Shown: positions 27,762 through 36,330 of the stretch, piece after piece
Layout of the letters: each line of letters opens with the position of its first letter
Position numbering within the stretch: the first letter of the stretch is position 1
Assembly (NCBI RefSeq): GCF_004363075.1
Contig: NZ_SNYN01000001.1
Coordinates: forward strand, 811,602 to 875,601
Reading direction: 5' to 3'
Length of the DNA: 64,000 bases
From: Actinorugispora endophytica
Lineage (GTDB): Bacteria; Actinomycetota; Actinomycetes; Streptosporangiales; Streptosporangiaceae
Notes under the pieces: generated by a model
Databases searched by the model: none
The model's input: only the letters and a program-made list of their open reading frames with translations
Told to the model about the DNA's origin: nothing
Made by a program: the position numbers and the translations under genes

Positions 27762-28616
27762 CTAGTCCCCCTCGGCCAGTGAGTTCGAGTTCCCCCGGCC
27801 CACCGCCGTCTCCATGCCCAGTTCGGCGCGGCGGCCGCGAAGGTAGCCCGCCCGGTATCCGGCCCGGTGGTGGGTGCGTTCGGGACGGGTGGGACGCAGT
27901 TGCGGGAAGCGGCGCTCGAAGTCCTCCTGGACGCGGTCCACGTCCTCGCGCAGCACCAGTTCGGCGCCGCTCTTCGGGCTCTCCGACGCCGAGGCCGACC
28001 CGCTCCCCGCGCCGCCCGAGGAGTCCTCGGCCAGTCGGGCCCGGAACTCGCGGATGCGTTCGGCGACCGCGGAACCGTAGGCGCGGATGAAGGACCGGTA
28101 GAACCGGCTGCGTTCGGTGGCCAGCGCCGACCGGTCGTAGTTGCGCAGCTCCCGCAGACCTGTGACGTGCTCGCGCGCGGTGAACCGGGCGGACGCCTCC
28201 ATCTGCATGGTGATGGACGGCAGCAGCACGCGCAGCGAGTCGAGCGCGGTGACCGTCCCCACGATGATCAGTGTCCGGTCGGTGTTCGCCGAGGTGTTGC
28301 CCCGCACGGCCGACTGGCAGCCGTAGGCCGAGGCGATCGCCGCCAGCGACTTGACCCTGGCCTTGCCGTGCCCCCCGACACCGGAGACCGGGAAGTCCAG
28401 CCGGGTGATGTCCTCGGCCGCCTCGCCGCGCTGCGCCCGCGCCTCGGCCTCGGCGATCGCGTGCCGGGTCATGAGTTCGGCGGCCTTGGCCGTGAACGCC
28501 TGGCTCTCGGCGTCGGTGACCGCGGGGTCCTCCGCCATCCGGAGAAGTCCGCGGACCCGCTCGATCATCTTGTTCCGGGCGTCGTTCCCGGTACGTCCCT
28601 GCGCGTCAGACGCCAT
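27762..28616 (-). CDS. DUF2786 domain protein
   Basis: 284 residues from ATG 28616; GGAG lies 8 nt upstream. The N-terminal DUF2786 helix pair is clear: RNKMIERVRGLLRMAEDPAV and SQAFTAKAAELMTRHAIAE. A central region follows (VKSLAAIASAYGCQSAVRG), then a Ser/Gly-rich linker and a basic C-terminal segment with HHRAGYRAGYLRGRRAELG. The function of DUF2786 is unknown; several relatives come from phages or mobile DNA. An in-frame GTG at 28634 is the alternative start. Confidence 0.82.
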   Translation of the reverse strand: MASDAQGRTGNDARNKMIERVRGLLRMAEDPAVTDAESQAFTAKAAELMTRHAIAEAEARAQRGEAAEDITRLDFPVSGVGGHGKARVKSLAAIASAYGCQSAVRGNTSANTDRTLIIVGTVTALDSLRVLLPSITMQMEASARFTAREHVTGLRELRNYDRSALATERSRFYRSFIRAYGSAVAERIREFRARLAEDSSGGAGSGSASASESPKSGAELVLREDVDRVQEDFERRFPQLRPTRPERTHHRAGYRAGYLRGRRAELGMETAVGRGNSNSLAEGD

Positions 28617-28756
28617 CGGCGAAGCTCCGCTCACGCCGTCGGACCGTGGTCATGGACCCGCTCCGGGGCGGGGCGCCCGGAGCGGTCGGTGTGTTCTGCT
28701 CTGCTGTGCGGTGCGTGGTCATTCCTCCATGATCGGGCCGGGAAGCCCCCGGCCTG

Positions 28757-29200
28757 TCATCGCTTGTTCCCCGCCACCATGCCCATGATGCCGAGGATCA
28801 CCCAGATTACGGCCGCGGTGCCGATTCCGGCGGCGATCGCCCCGAACAGTCCGCCGATCAGCGAACCGCCCAGCGCCGAGAGGACGAAGGAGACCAGCGC
28901 GGTCCCGGCTCCGCCCACCATGGCCGGGGCCGCGGCGAACCGCCACGGGTACTGCCCGGCGTACCGGCGGGCCCGGCGGTCCCCCTTGCCGCCGAGGATG
29001 GCGACGCCGCCGCCGACCATGGCGAAGAAGAAGATCGCGGTGGTGGCCCCGCTGCTCAGCATGGAGAGCGGGCCGTTGCCGAGGTTGAGCAGCAGGGAGG
29101 CCGCTCCGGCGACGGCCCCGGCGGCCACCGAGGTGCCCCAGGGCCAGATCATCGTCGCCGAGGCGACGGGAGTGAATGCGTTGCCGCGCTCCAGCGTCAT
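28757..29200 (-). CDS. Small four-helix membrane protein, unknown
   Basis: 147 residues from ATG 29200. Four hydrophobic helices: TSVAAGAVAGAASLLLNL, GATTAIFFFAMVGGGVAIL, APAMVGGAGTALVSFVLSAL, and a long glycine-rich final helix (GLFGAIAAGIGTAAVIWVIL). A short basic loop (GGKGDRRARRYAGQYP) is the likely cytoplasmic turn. No family recognised. It is 141 bp upstream of the DUF2786 gene on the same strand. Confidence 0.72.
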   Translation of the reverse strand: MTLERGNAFTPVASATMIWPWGTSVAAGAVAGAASLLLNLGNGPLSMLSSGATTAIFFFAMVGGGVAILGGKGDRRARRYAGQYPWRFAAAPAMVGGAGTALVSFVLSALGGSLIGGLFGAIAAGIGTAAVIWVILGIMGMVAGNKR

Positions 29201-29445
29201 GTCTGCTCCAAGTCCGTAGTGAGCGGTCCGGGCCGTACGGCCCGGCCATCCTCTCCCAGCATGTCCCGACGAGGTCTCCGGCGCATCGGGGCCTCTACCC
29301 TGACTTACCCCTGAGCCTCCCTCCGGGCACCCGGGACGCCCGGGAAAAGTCAGCGGCGCCGCTGCGACTCGTCCACTCCAACGAACGGCGGCGGCCGGAA
29401 GTGCCCGTTCACACCCCTTCGGAGGGACCTCCTAGCCTGGACCTC

Positions 29446-30249
29446 ATGCACCGCTTCCGCGTCGTGGACGCCTTCACCGACCGCCCCTTCCGCGGCAACC
29501 CCGCCGCGGTCCTGGTTCTCGACCAGCCCTACGACGACGGCTGGGCCCAGCGGGTGGCCGCCGAGTTCAACCTCTCCGAGACCGCCTTCGTCCGCCCCGC
29601 CGACGGCCCCGGCGCCGACTACGAACTTCGCTGGTTCACCCCGGTCGCCGAGGTGGACCTGTGCGGACACGCCACCCTGGCGGCCGCCCACGCGCTGCGC
29701 GCGGACGGGCTCTCGGGCCCCTTCCGCTTCGGCAGCCGCAGCGGCGTGCTCACCGTGGCCGAGCGGGACGGCGTGCTTTGGCTGGACTTCCCCGCCAACC
29801 CGCCGCACGACCACGAGGTCCCCGGCGGCCTCGGCGACGCGCTCGGCGGCACCCCGGTCTGGACGGGGTACAGCGAGGTGGGCGACTACTTCGTGGAGTA
29901 CCCCGACGAGGCGGCCGTCCGCGGGCTCGCCCCCGACTTCGGCGCGCTCCGCCGACTCCCCGGGCGCGGGGTGATCGTGACCGCCGTCGCGGACCCGGGC
30001 AGTCCGTACGACTTCGTGTCCCGGCTGTTCGCGCCCAACCTCGGCATCGACGAGGACCCCGTGACCGGGAGCGCCCACACCGCCCTCGCCCCCTACTGGG
30101 CGGACCGCCTGGGCCGCACCACCCTCACCGCCTTCCAGTGCTCCGCGCGCGGCGGCCGCCTCGTCCTGGAGCTGCCCGCCGACGCTCCCGACCGGGTCCT
30201 GATCGGCGGAACCGCGGTGACCGTCAGCGAGGGGACCCTGCACGCCTGA
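29446..30249 (+). CDS. PhzF-family isomerase/epimerase
   Basis: 267 residues from ATG 29446. It shows the diaminopimelate-epimerase-like fold of PhzF: RVVDAFTDRPFRGNPAAV at the start, the catalytic glutamate in NLSETAFV, GHATLAAAHAL in the first half and DEDPVTGSAHTALAPYW in the second. PhzF itself acts in phenazine synthesis, but most homologs are of unknown substrate and no phenazine genes lie nearby. TAGCCT seven bases before ATG suggests a leaderless transcript. Confidence 0.9.
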   Translation: MHRFRVVDAFTDRPFRGNPAAVLVLDQPYDDGWAQRVAAEFNLSETAFVRPADGPGADYELRWFTPVAEVDLCGHATLAAAHALRADGLSGPFRFGSRSGVLTVAERDGVLWLDFPANPPHDHEVPGGLGDALGGTPVWTGYSEVGDYFVEYPDEAAVRGLAPDFGALRRLPGRGVIVTAVADPGSPYDFVSRLFAPNLGIDEDPVTGSAHTALAPYWADRLGRTTLTAFQCSARGGRLVLELPADAPDRVLIGGTAVTVSEGTLHA

Positions 30250-30329
30250 CCGGTCCCGGTCGCCGCGCGGCGGCCGCCGGGGTCCGGAACCCACTTCGAC
30301 CCGCAGGTGTCGGACCGGTCCTCGCGGTT

Positions 30330-31748
30330 ATGTTCGTCCGGAAGGGGTCGGCGTCGCCGGGGCCGGCCGTGGTGCTTTCGGCGAGTCCGGTGGATGACAG
30401 GGCGCTACCGGCCGGGGGGCGGGATCCGATCGTGGACGAGCACGGTGGTGGGCACGAACGGCTGCTGGGCGACCTGCTCGACGCCAGCCACACGCTGTCG
30501 ATGGAGCAGCTTCCCGGCACGGTGGCCGGGCGCGCGGCCCGCGCGGGGCTGCACGACACCCTGATCTACCTGGCCGACGTCCGGCAGGAGGTGGTCCGGC
30601 TGCTGACCGGGAGCGGGCCGGGCGCGAAACTGCGGGCGGACGGGGAACCGGCGGAGCTGCGCATCGACGGCACCCTTCCGGGGCGGGCCTTCCAGACCGG
30701 GCAGGTCCTCTCCGTCACGGGCGCGGGCGGCGGCGGCCGGTACCGGTGGTGGACCCCCCTGCTGGACGGAACCGAGCGCATCGGGGTGCTGCGGGCGGAC
30801 ACCGACACGGCCGACGAGCGGACGCGGACACTGCTGTGGCGGTTGGCGTCCCTGGTCGCGCTGCTGGTGGTGAGCAAGCGGCCGCACAGCGACTCCGGCG
30901 CCCGCCTGGTCCGCACCCGGCCGATGACGGTGGCCGCGGAGATGCAGTGGAACCTGATGCCGCCCCAGACCTTCTCCAACGACGAGGTCACCATCAGCGC
31001 CTCCCTCGAACCGGCATACGAGGTCAGCGGGGACGCCTTCGACTACGGGCTGACCGGCGGGGTCGTGCACCTGGCCGTCTTCGACGCCATGGGGCACGAC
31101 ACGGCCGCCGGGCTGACCGCCAACCTCGCGGTGGCCGCCTGCCGCAACCACCGCCGCCAGGGCGCCGGCCTGGACACCCTCGGGGAGAGGATCGAGCAGA
31201 CCCTGCTCTCCCAGTTCGGGCACGACCGCTTCGTCACCGCGGTCCTGGCCGAACTGGACACCCGGACCGGCGTGTTCTGCTGGGCCAACCACGGCCACCA
31301 CCTCCCCGTCCTCATCCGCGGCGGCCGTTGGGCCACCGACCTCGCCTGCCGGCCGGGCCACCCCCTCGGCTCCGATCTCGGCCTGCGGACCACCCTGTGC
31401 CAGGAGCGGCTCCAGCCCGGCGACCGCGTCGTGCTGTACACCGACGGCATCCTCGAGGCCCGCGACAGCCTCGGCCGGGAGTTCGGCCTGGAGCGGTTCA
31501 CCGACTTCCTGATCCGCCACCACACGGACGACCTGCCCGTCCCCGAGACCCTGCGCCGCCTCTCCCGCAGGGTGATGGCCTACCACCACGGAAGCCTCCA
31601 GGACGACGCCACCGTGCTGCTGACGCAGTGGCACGGCCCCGGCCAGGCCCCCTCCGGGGCCGCCTCGGACGGTCTCGGCAGAACCGGTTCGTGGCGGCAG
31701 CTGCGGGGCCGACCGGAAACGGCCCCCCGGCCTCCCCTCCGGCCCTGA
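30330..31748 (+). CDS. PP2C-type (SpoIIE/RsbU) serine phosphatase
   Basis: 472 residues from ATG 30330; the start is uncertain because the first 30 residues are unremarkable. Residues about 40-185 form a GAF-like sensor region. The phosphatase domain follows (about 205-430), with metal-binding aspartates in YEVSGDAFDYG and AVFDAMGHDTAAGLTA, then WANHGHHLPVLI, VVLYTDGILEARD and QDDATVLL. Such enzymes dephosphorylate anti-anti-sigma factors or control secondary metabolism. No partner anti-sigma gene is adjacent, so it acts alone or on distant partners. Confidence 0.87.
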   Translation: MFVRKGSASPGPAVVLSASPVDDRALPAGGRDPIVDEHGGGHERLLGDLLDASHTLSMEQLPGTVAGRAARAGLHDTLIYLADVRQEVVRLLTGSGPGAKLRADGEPAELRIDGTLPGRAFQTGQVLSVTGAGGGGRYRWWTPLLDGTERIGVLRADTDTADERTRTLLWRLASLVALLVVSKRPHSDSGARLVRTRPMTVAAEMQWNLMPPQTFSNDEVTISASLEPAYEVSGDAFDYGLTGGVVHLAVFDAMGHDTAAGLTANLAVAACRNHRRQGAGLDTLGERIEQTLLSQFGHDRFVTAVLAELDTRTGVFCWANHGHHLPVLIRGGRWATDLACRPGHPLGSDLGLRTTLCQERLQPGDRVVLYTDGILEARDSLGREFGLERFTDFLIRHHTDDLPVPETLRRLSRRVMAYHHGSLQDDATVLLTQWHGPGQAPSGAASDGLGRTGSWRQLRGRPETAPRPPLRP

Positions 31749-31861
31749 CCCGGCGGAACCTCCCCGCCGACCCGGCCCCTCCCCCCGGACCCCTGTAATC
31801 CCTGCTCAGTCGGTAAAATCCGGCGGCCCCGCCGTCCCCGTCCCCGCCTACCATTGGCCTC

Positions 31862-32170
31862 ATGGTCTTCAAGCGGGTCGGCAACGGCCGCCCCTACCCC
31901 GATCACGGCCTGTCCTCAGGAGAGTGGGCGCGGATAGCGCCGTGCCAGGTCCGGCTCGACGAGCTCGTCACCACCAAGGCGACCCTCGACCTGGAGCACC
32001 TGCTCGCCAGGGACTCCACCTTCTTCGGCGACCTCTTCCCGCACGTGGTGCGGTGGGAGGGCGAGCTCTACCTGGAGGACGGCCTGCACCGGGCCCTGCG
32101 CACCGCCCTCCAGCAGCGCGGCACGATGGCGGCCCGGGTGTTCGAGACGCCCCGCTGGTTCCCCGGGTGA
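31862..32170 (+). CDS. Conserved-looking actinobacterial protein with ParB-like DGLHR motif
   Basis: 102 residues. It begins MVFKRVGNGRPYPDHG and continues QVRLDELVTTKATLDLEHLL, then LYLEDGLHRALRTALQQR. The LDELVTTK segment plus EDGLHR resemble the substrate-like loop of ParB/Srx nuclease folds (DGHHR), but the similarity is slight. I recall near-identical proteins throughout filamentous actinomycetes, without known function. ACCATTGGCCTC before ATG leaves almost no leader. Confidence 0.7.
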   Translation: MVFKRVGNGRPYPDHGLSSGEWARIAPCQVRLDELVTTKATLDLEHLLARDSTFFGDLFPHVVRWEGELYLEDGLHRALRTALQQRGTMAARVFETPRWFPG

Positions 32171-32245
32171 CCGCGGCCCCGCCCCGGCCGGCCGGCCGAA
32201 GACGCCCGGCGTGTCCCCCGCCCCCCGCGGGAGAGAATCCCGTCC

Positions 32246-33319
32246 ATGGACACCACCGCTCCGGCCCTCCTGCCCGCCTCGGTCCGCGACGAGTTCACCC
32301 GCGACACCGTCTTCCTGAACACCGCCACCTACGGGCTGCCGCCGCGCGCGGCCACCGAGGCCGTGCACGCCGTCGAGCGCGACCGCGTGTCGGGAACGCT
32401 CTCCATGTCCGCGGCCGACGAGGTCGTGGCGCGCTCCCGCGCGGCCTTCTCCCGGCTCGTCGGCGTACCCGAGGCGCGGGTGGCGGTCGGCTCGCAGACG
32501 TCCCAGTTCGTCGGCCTGGTCGCCGCCTCCCTCCCCTCGGGCGCGACCGTCCTGGTCGCCGAGGGCGACTTCACCTCGCTGCTCTTCCCCTTCCTGGTCG
32601 CCGCCGAACGCGGCGTCCGGGTGCGGTCCGTACCGCTGGAGCGGATCGCCGACGAGGTCGACGGGACCGTCGACCTCGTCGCGGTCTCGGCCGCGCAGTC
32701 GGCCGACGGGCGCGTCGCCCCGGTCGATGACCTGATGGCGGCCGCCTCCGCGCACGGCGCCCGGGTGCTGCTGGACACGACCCAGTCCTCGGGCTGGCTG
32801 CCCGTTCCCGCCGACCGGGTCGACTACCTGGTCTGCGCCGGCTACAAGTGGCTGCTCGGTCCCCGGGGCACCTGCTTCCTCGCCGGGACCGAGGAGGCCC
32901 TCGACGCCCTGACTCCCCTGGCGGCCAACTGGTACGCGGGCGAGGACGTGTGGACCTCCATCTACGGGGCCCCGCTGCGGCTGTCGTCCGACGCGCGCCG
33001 CTTCGACCTGGCCCCCGTCTGGCCCGCGTGGACCGGGCAGGCCCCGGCCCTGGAGTTCCTGGCCGACATCGGCGAGGCCGCGATCGGCGCCCACGACCGC
33101 GCGCTGGCCGACCGCTTCCGCGCCGGACTGGGCCTGCCCCCGGGCGACTCGGCGATCGTGAGCCTGGCCGTCGACGAGGGGGCCGCCGAGGCCCTGGCCG
33201 GGCACCGGGTGGCCGCGGCGGTCCGCGCGGGCCGCCTGCGCTGCGCCTTCCACGTCTGCAACGACACCGCCGACGTGGACCGCGCCGTCGAGGCGGTCAG
33301 CGGACACCTGCTCCGGTAG
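32246..33319 (+). CDS. Class V aminotransferase-fold PLP enzyme
   Basis: 357 residues from ATG 32246. [18 protein letters not shown] at the N-terminus and the PLP lysine in [15 protein letters not shown] mark the NifS/CsdA-like fold; [14 protein letters not shown] holds the PLP-pairing aspartate. It has no cysteine-desulfurase active loop, so it is more likely a lyase or EgtE-like carbon-sulfur lyase, kynureninase-like enzyme or isopenicillin-epimerase relative. No ergothioneine genes are adjacent. GAGAATCCCGTCC just upstream suggests a nearly leaderless mRNA. Confidence 0.85.
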   Translation: MDTTAPALLPASVRDEFTRDTVFLNTATYGLPPRAATEAVHAVERDRVSGTLSMSAADEVVARSRAAFSRLVGVPEARVAVGSQTSQFVGLVAASLPSGATVLVAEGDFTSLLFPFLVAAERGVRVRSVPLERIADEVDGTVDLVAVSAAQSADGRVAPVDDLMAAASAHGARVLLDTTQSSGWLPVPADRVDYLVCAGYKWLLGPRGTCFLAGTEEALDALTPLAANWYAGEDVWTSIYGAPLRLSSDARRFDLAPVWPAWTGQAPALEFLADIGEAAIGAHDRALADRFRAGLGLPPGDSAIVSLAVDEGAAEALAGHRVAAAVRAGRLRCAFHVCNDTADVDRAVEAVSGHLLR

Positions 33320-33367
33320 CCCGCACCGCGACGCGCGAGGGCGCTCCCTCGACCGCCGGGGCCGCCC

Positions 33368-33655
33368 TCATGCGTCGGGAGTCTTCTCCTCGGCTCTCTC
33401 CTTGACGAACGAGCCCATGCCCGGCGTCGTGGTGATGAGCCCTTCTGATCGGAGCGCTCCCGTGGCCTTCCGCACCGTCACGCGGGCCACGCCGAATTCC
33501 TGCTCAAGCCGCACTTCCGAGATGAGGTGGCGCGGCGGATACTCACCGGACTCGATGCGATCCCGGATCACGTCGGCTATCTGCACCCATTTGGGGCGCG
33601 TCGGATCGTACTCCATCACCTTCTGGACTGTACGTACCAGCGTCCCGCCGGTCAT
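33368..33655 (-). CDS. Small GntR-type winged-helix regulator
   Basis: 95 residues from ATG 33655 with GGAG 5-6 nt upstream. Essentially only the DNA-binding domain: PKWVQIADVIRDRIESGEYP, EVRLEQEFGVARVTVRKATG, LRSEGLITTTPGMGSFVK. No ligand domain is present, unlike FadR or HutC types. It faces two small plus-strand genes (33789, 34106) across a 133-bp AT-richer gap and probably controls them and itself. Confidence 0.86.
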   Translation of the reverse strand: MTGGTLVRTVQKVMEYDPTRPKWVQIADVIRDRIESGEYPPRHLISEVRLEQEFGVARVTVRKATGALRSEGLITTTPGMGSFVKERAEEKTPDA

Positions 33656-33788
33656 AGAGGCTCCTACGAGCCCACAGGGGTAGACAGGTATAGATATGCT
33701 CAAGTAGATTCCCATGCGAGACCCCCGCGACGGTTGCAGCCGTCCGGGGGCGCGGCACCCAGCTAAAACCCCAAGGAGCTGAGCACAC
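33656..33788. promoter_or_regulatory. Divergent promoter/operator region of the GntR cassette
   Basis: 133 bp between divergent genes. It holds an AT-rich patch, TAGACAGGTATAGATATGCT at 33681-33700, the most likely promoter core and GntR operator. AAGGAG precedes the plus-strand gene. Box assignments are uncertain. Confidence 0.4.
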
Positions 33789-34106
33789 ATGAACCCTATC
33801 CCCATGCGCTCGACCGGGACCCTCGTCAGGTTCCTGTCGTCCGTGGCCGGCCTCTTCCGGGGCGCTCCTCCGCCCTGCGGACGGCATGTCCGCGTCCCGG
33901 GCTCCGTCCCCCGGCCGATCCCCCTCCTGGCCCCGGCCGAGGGACGGTCGCGGACGCGCCCGTACGCGCCGGTGCCCTTCACCCCGATCCCCCGCGCCCG
34001 GCCGGTCCGGCCCCGCGCGGCGATGGTGCGCCCCTACCTCCTCGCCGCGGAACACCGCCGCCACGCCTCCGCATACGACCTGCTCGCTCCGGCGGCGGCT
34101 GCCTGA
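33789..34106 (+). CDS. Small basic Pro/Arg-rich protein of the GntR cassette
   Basis: 105 residues, ATG 33789 preceded by AAGGAG at good spacing. The middle is Pro/Arg-rich and low in order. The end VRPYLLAAEHRRHASAYDLL resembles a C-terminal motif I recall in many small Streptomyces hypothetical proteins (VRPYxxAxE). Its stop overlaps the start of the next gene (TGATG), implying coupling. Function unknown. Confidence 0.6.
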   Translation: MNPIPMRSTGTLVRFLSSVAGLFRGAPPPCGRHVRVPGSVPRPIPLLAPAEGRSRTRPYAPVPFTPIPRARPVRPRAAMVRPYLLAAEHRRHASAYDLLAPAAAA

Positions 34107-34402
34107 TGGACCACCGGGACGCCGACGAGGAGACACTCGCCCGGCTCAACAGGGACTACCCGGGCTACCGGACCTGGCGCTCCCTCGACCGCCGGGGCCG
34201 CCCCTCCGGCTGGGTCGCCACCAGCCGCGCCCCCGACAACGGGGACGCCCCCACCCTGCACGGGAGCACCGCACCCGAACTGGAGGAGCAGCTGCGCCGT
34301 CCGCCCCCCGGCTACGGCCGGAGCCTGGCCCGCCTGAAGACCGGCGAACAGGGAGTTGCCGGCGCGGGGGGTGAGGGCCGGTCCGGCCCTCACCCGGAAT
34401 GA
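34106..34402 (+). CDS. Small protein of the GntR cassette, C-terminus altered by repeat element
   Basis: 98 residues, ATG 34106 overlapping the previous stop. The conserved-looking core is LARLNRDYPGYRTWRSLDRR, then GWVATSRAP and APELEEQLRRPPPGYGRSL. The last 17 residues (GVAGAGGEGRSGPHPE region) are encoded by the inverted-repeat element at 34351-34586. The natural C-terminus was therefore probably replaced or extended by the insertion. Function unknown; the segment is tyrosine/arginine-rich like small DNA-associated proteins. Confidence 0.6.
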   Translation: MDHRDADEETLARLNRDYPGYRTWRSLDRRGRPSGWVATSRAPDNGDAPTLHGSTAPELEEQLRRPPPGYGRSLARLKTGEQGVAGAGGEGRSGPHPE

Positions 34403-34586
34403 TCACGGGCTTTCCGCCCTTCCCGGCCCCGAAACGGGCAGAAAGCCCAAGACCGTCGACGGAACCCTCACGCAACGGACATCACGGGCGCGGCCCCGAC
34501 CCGCACCCGCCCGCCGCCCGCCGTAACAGGTCCCGAGCAGGCCCTGCTCCAACAGAGCCCGAACCACCCCCGCGCCGGAGACTCCG
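34351..34586. mobile_element. MITE-like element, copy 2 (236 bp, internally deleted)
   Basis: Left end GGGAGTTGCCGGCGCGGGGG and right end (complement) CGGAGTCTCCGGCGCGGGGG match the termini of the element at 1620-1987. The core CGGGCTTTCCGCCCTTCCCG with GGGCAGAAAGCCC forms the same hairpin. TA follows the right end; the left flank is CA, so the duplication has decayed. The copy lacks most of one arm. Confidence 0.78.
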
Positions 34587-34614
34587 TAGGACCGGCCGCA
34601 CGCCATCGCGGACA

Positions 34615-34648
34615 CGAAAAAACCGCCTCCGGCGCACCGGAGGCGGTT
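34615..34648 (-). terminator. Rho-independent terminator of tRNA-Ser(CGA)
   Basis: Perfect 12-bp stem AACCGCCTCCGG with loop CGCA. Read on the minus strand it is followed by a run of six T. It lies directly past the 3' end of the tRNA. Confidence 0.88.
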
Positions 34649-34653
34649 CTTGG

Positions 34654-34738
34654 CGGTGGAGGTGGGATTTGAACCCACGGAAGGTCTCCCTTCACACGCT
34701 TTCGAGGCGTGCGCACTCGGCCGCTATGCGACTCCACC
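34654..34738 (-). tRNA. tRNA-Ser(CGA)
   Basis: Minus strand. Acceptor GGTGGAG (from 34738) pairs with CTCCACC (34661-34655), discriminator G at 34654. Anticodon stem CACGC/GCGTG encloses CTCGAAA, giving anticodon CGA. It has a long variable arm and T-arm GTGGGTTCAAATCCCAC. CCA is not encoded. Confidence 0.95.
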
Positions 34739-34748
34739 GCGGACAACT

Positions 34749-35240
34749 CTACCGGACCCGACGGCGTGCGAAGAACTCGGTCAACAGGCGGCGGCACTCG
34801 TCGGACAGGGCCTCGTCGACGAGGTCCGGGGGGATGACCTCGGGGCGGTGGTTGAGGCGGCGGTCGCGCACCACGTCCCAGAGGGAGCCGACGGCTCCGG
34901 CCTTGTCGTCGCGGGCGCCGTAGACGAGGCGGTCCACGCGGGACAGCACGACCGCCCCCGCGCACATCGTGCACGGCTCCAGGGTGACCGCCAGGGTGCA
35001 GCCGGTCAGCCGCCACTCGCCCCTGCTCCGCGCCGCCGCCCTCAGGGCCAGCACCTCGGCGTGCGCGGTGGGGTCGCCGGAGGCCTCGCGCTCGTTGCGG
35101 CCCGTTCCGATGACCTCGCCGTCGGGGCCGAGCACCACGGCACCCACGGGGACGTCGCCGCTGCCGGAGGTCAGCCGCGCCTCGTCCAGGGCCAGGCGCA
35201 GCGCCGCGTCGAACACGGCGCGCCCGCCGGGAGCGGTCAT
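34749..35240 (-). CDS. tadA: tRNA-specific adenosine deaminase TadA
   Basis: Converts wobble adenosine 34 to inosine in tRNA-Arg(ACG). 163 residues. The zinc site is HAE (residues 60-62) and PCTMC (89-93). RLVYGARDDKAGAVGSLWDV is typical of the family. The ATG overlaps the stop of the upstream TadA-associated gene by 4 bp. It ends 10 bp from tRNA-Ser(CGA). Confidence 0.94.
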   Translation of the reverse strand: MTAPGGRAVFDAALRLALDEARLTSGSGDVPVGAVVLGPDGEVIGTGRNEREASGDPTAHAEVLALRAAARSRGEWRLTGCTLAVTLEPCTMCAGAVVLSRVDRLVYGARDDKAGAVGSLWDVVRDRRLNHRPEVIPPDLVDEALSDECRRLLTEFFARRRVR

Positions 35241-35734
35241 ACCCGCAGCGCGTCCAGCGCCTCGGCGAACCCGGCGCGGTCGGCGACCTCGGCGAGCGCG
35301 TCCGCGGGCAGCAGGCCCTCACGCAGGGTCAGCGCCACCAGCTCCGCACCGGACGTGCCGAAGTCGGCGAGCAGCCCGGTGTCGCCGCTAGGATCGGGGT
35401 ACGGGGTCTGCCCGGTGCCCTCGGCGTCCTCCTCCTCGGGCTCGGGCGCGGCTCCGGTCTCCAGGAAGAGCAGGGCCACGGGGTGGCCGCGCACCGCCCG
35501 CACGTCGGAGAGGAAGACCCGGGGGTCGTTGCGGTCGTCCACCCGGACGATCCCGAACCACTCGTCGTCCGCCTCGGCGAACAGCAGCATGCCCTCCTCA
35601 CCGGCGCCCATGGCCGCGGCGGTGTCCCGCATCAGATCGGCGACGTCGTCGATCCCCTCGACTTCCGTCAGATCGACCTCAGCTCCCGTCCATCCCTTCG
35701 GCGAGCGGGAAAAAACCGCTGAGAAGACCGACAC
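35237..35734 (-). CDS. tRNA adenosine deaminase-associated protein (paralog 1)
   Basis: 165 residues from GTG 35734 (GGGAG upstream); the frame is open further to ATG 35821. Conserved blocks: DEWFGIVRVDDRNDPRVFLS, then DVRAVRGHPVALLFLE, and a C-terminal helical part (LLADFGTSGAELVALTLRE and VADRAGFAEALDAL). The family is defined by its constant place just before tadA; it is presumed to help TadA but its biochemistry is unknown. It is coupled to tadA by ATGA overlap. Confidence 0.85.
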   Translation of the reverse strand: MSVFSAVFSRSPKGWTGAEVDLTEVEGIDDVADLMRDTAAAMGAGEEGMLLFAEADDEWFGIVRVDDRNDPRVFLSDVRAVRGHPVALLFLETGAAPEPEEEDAEGTGQTPYPDPSGDTGLLADFGTSGAELVALTLREGLLPADALAEVADRAGFAEALDALRV

Positions 35735-35832
35735 CCTCGGCTCCCGTCCTCTCTCCGGAGCCCGCGGTGCGCGGGCGCCCGACACTCCTTCCGCGCGCGC
35801 CGGCGGGCACGTCGCGTCCACCGGTCCGAGGT

Positions 35833-36330
35833 CTACCCCATCGTGTCCAACGCACGCTGGAAAGCCTGCCGGAATCCCAGTCTTTCGGAGATGCTGGCCA
35901 GCACCTCGTCCGGATAGAGGTCGAGATCGCCCGCGAGCGCGCCGAGCTCCATCTCGTCCAGTCCGAGATCGGCCAGGATCGACAGGTCCCCCGCCGGCAG
36001 GACCTGGTCGAGGTCCTCCTCGTCGGGGATGTCGATGTCGAGGTAGTCCAGCACGTCCCGCGCGACCTCCCAGTCGACGGAGGCCGTGACGTCGGACAGG
36101 AAGAGGCTGACGTCGTTCCGCCCGTAGACGCGGACGAGGATGAAGAAGTCGTCGCCGACCGAGACCAGGCCGATCGCCCCGCTGATACTCGGCTGCTGCC
36201 GGAGCGCGTGCAGGAGCCCCTTGAGGTCCTGCGTCAGCGCCACCGGGAGCATGTCGACATCCCAGTAGTCCTCTTCGCGGTAGGCGACCGCGACGAAGTC
36301 GCCGTCGTCGTCCTGTTCGGGTCCCGTCAT
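35833..36330 (-). CDS. tRNA adenosine deaminase-associated protein (paralog 2)
   Basis: 165 residues from ATG 36330. It shares the layout of its neighbour: FILVRVYGRNDVSLFLSDVT matches GIVRVDDRNDPRVFLSDVR, followed by an acidic linker (DIDIPDEEDLDQ) and a matching C-terminus (ILADLGLDEMELGALAGD; ISERLGFRQAFQRALD). It therefore arose by tandem duplication, followed by strong divergence. It is separated from paralog 1 by about 100 bp. Confidence 0.82.
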   Translation of the reverse strand: MTGPEQDDDGDFVAVAYREEDYWDVDMLPVALTQDLKGLLHALRQQPSISGAIGLVSVGDDFFILVRVYGRNDVSLFLSDVTASVDWEVARDVLDYLDIDIPDEEDLDQVLPAGDLSILADLGLDEMELGALAGDLDLYPDEVLASISERLGFRQAFQRALDTMG

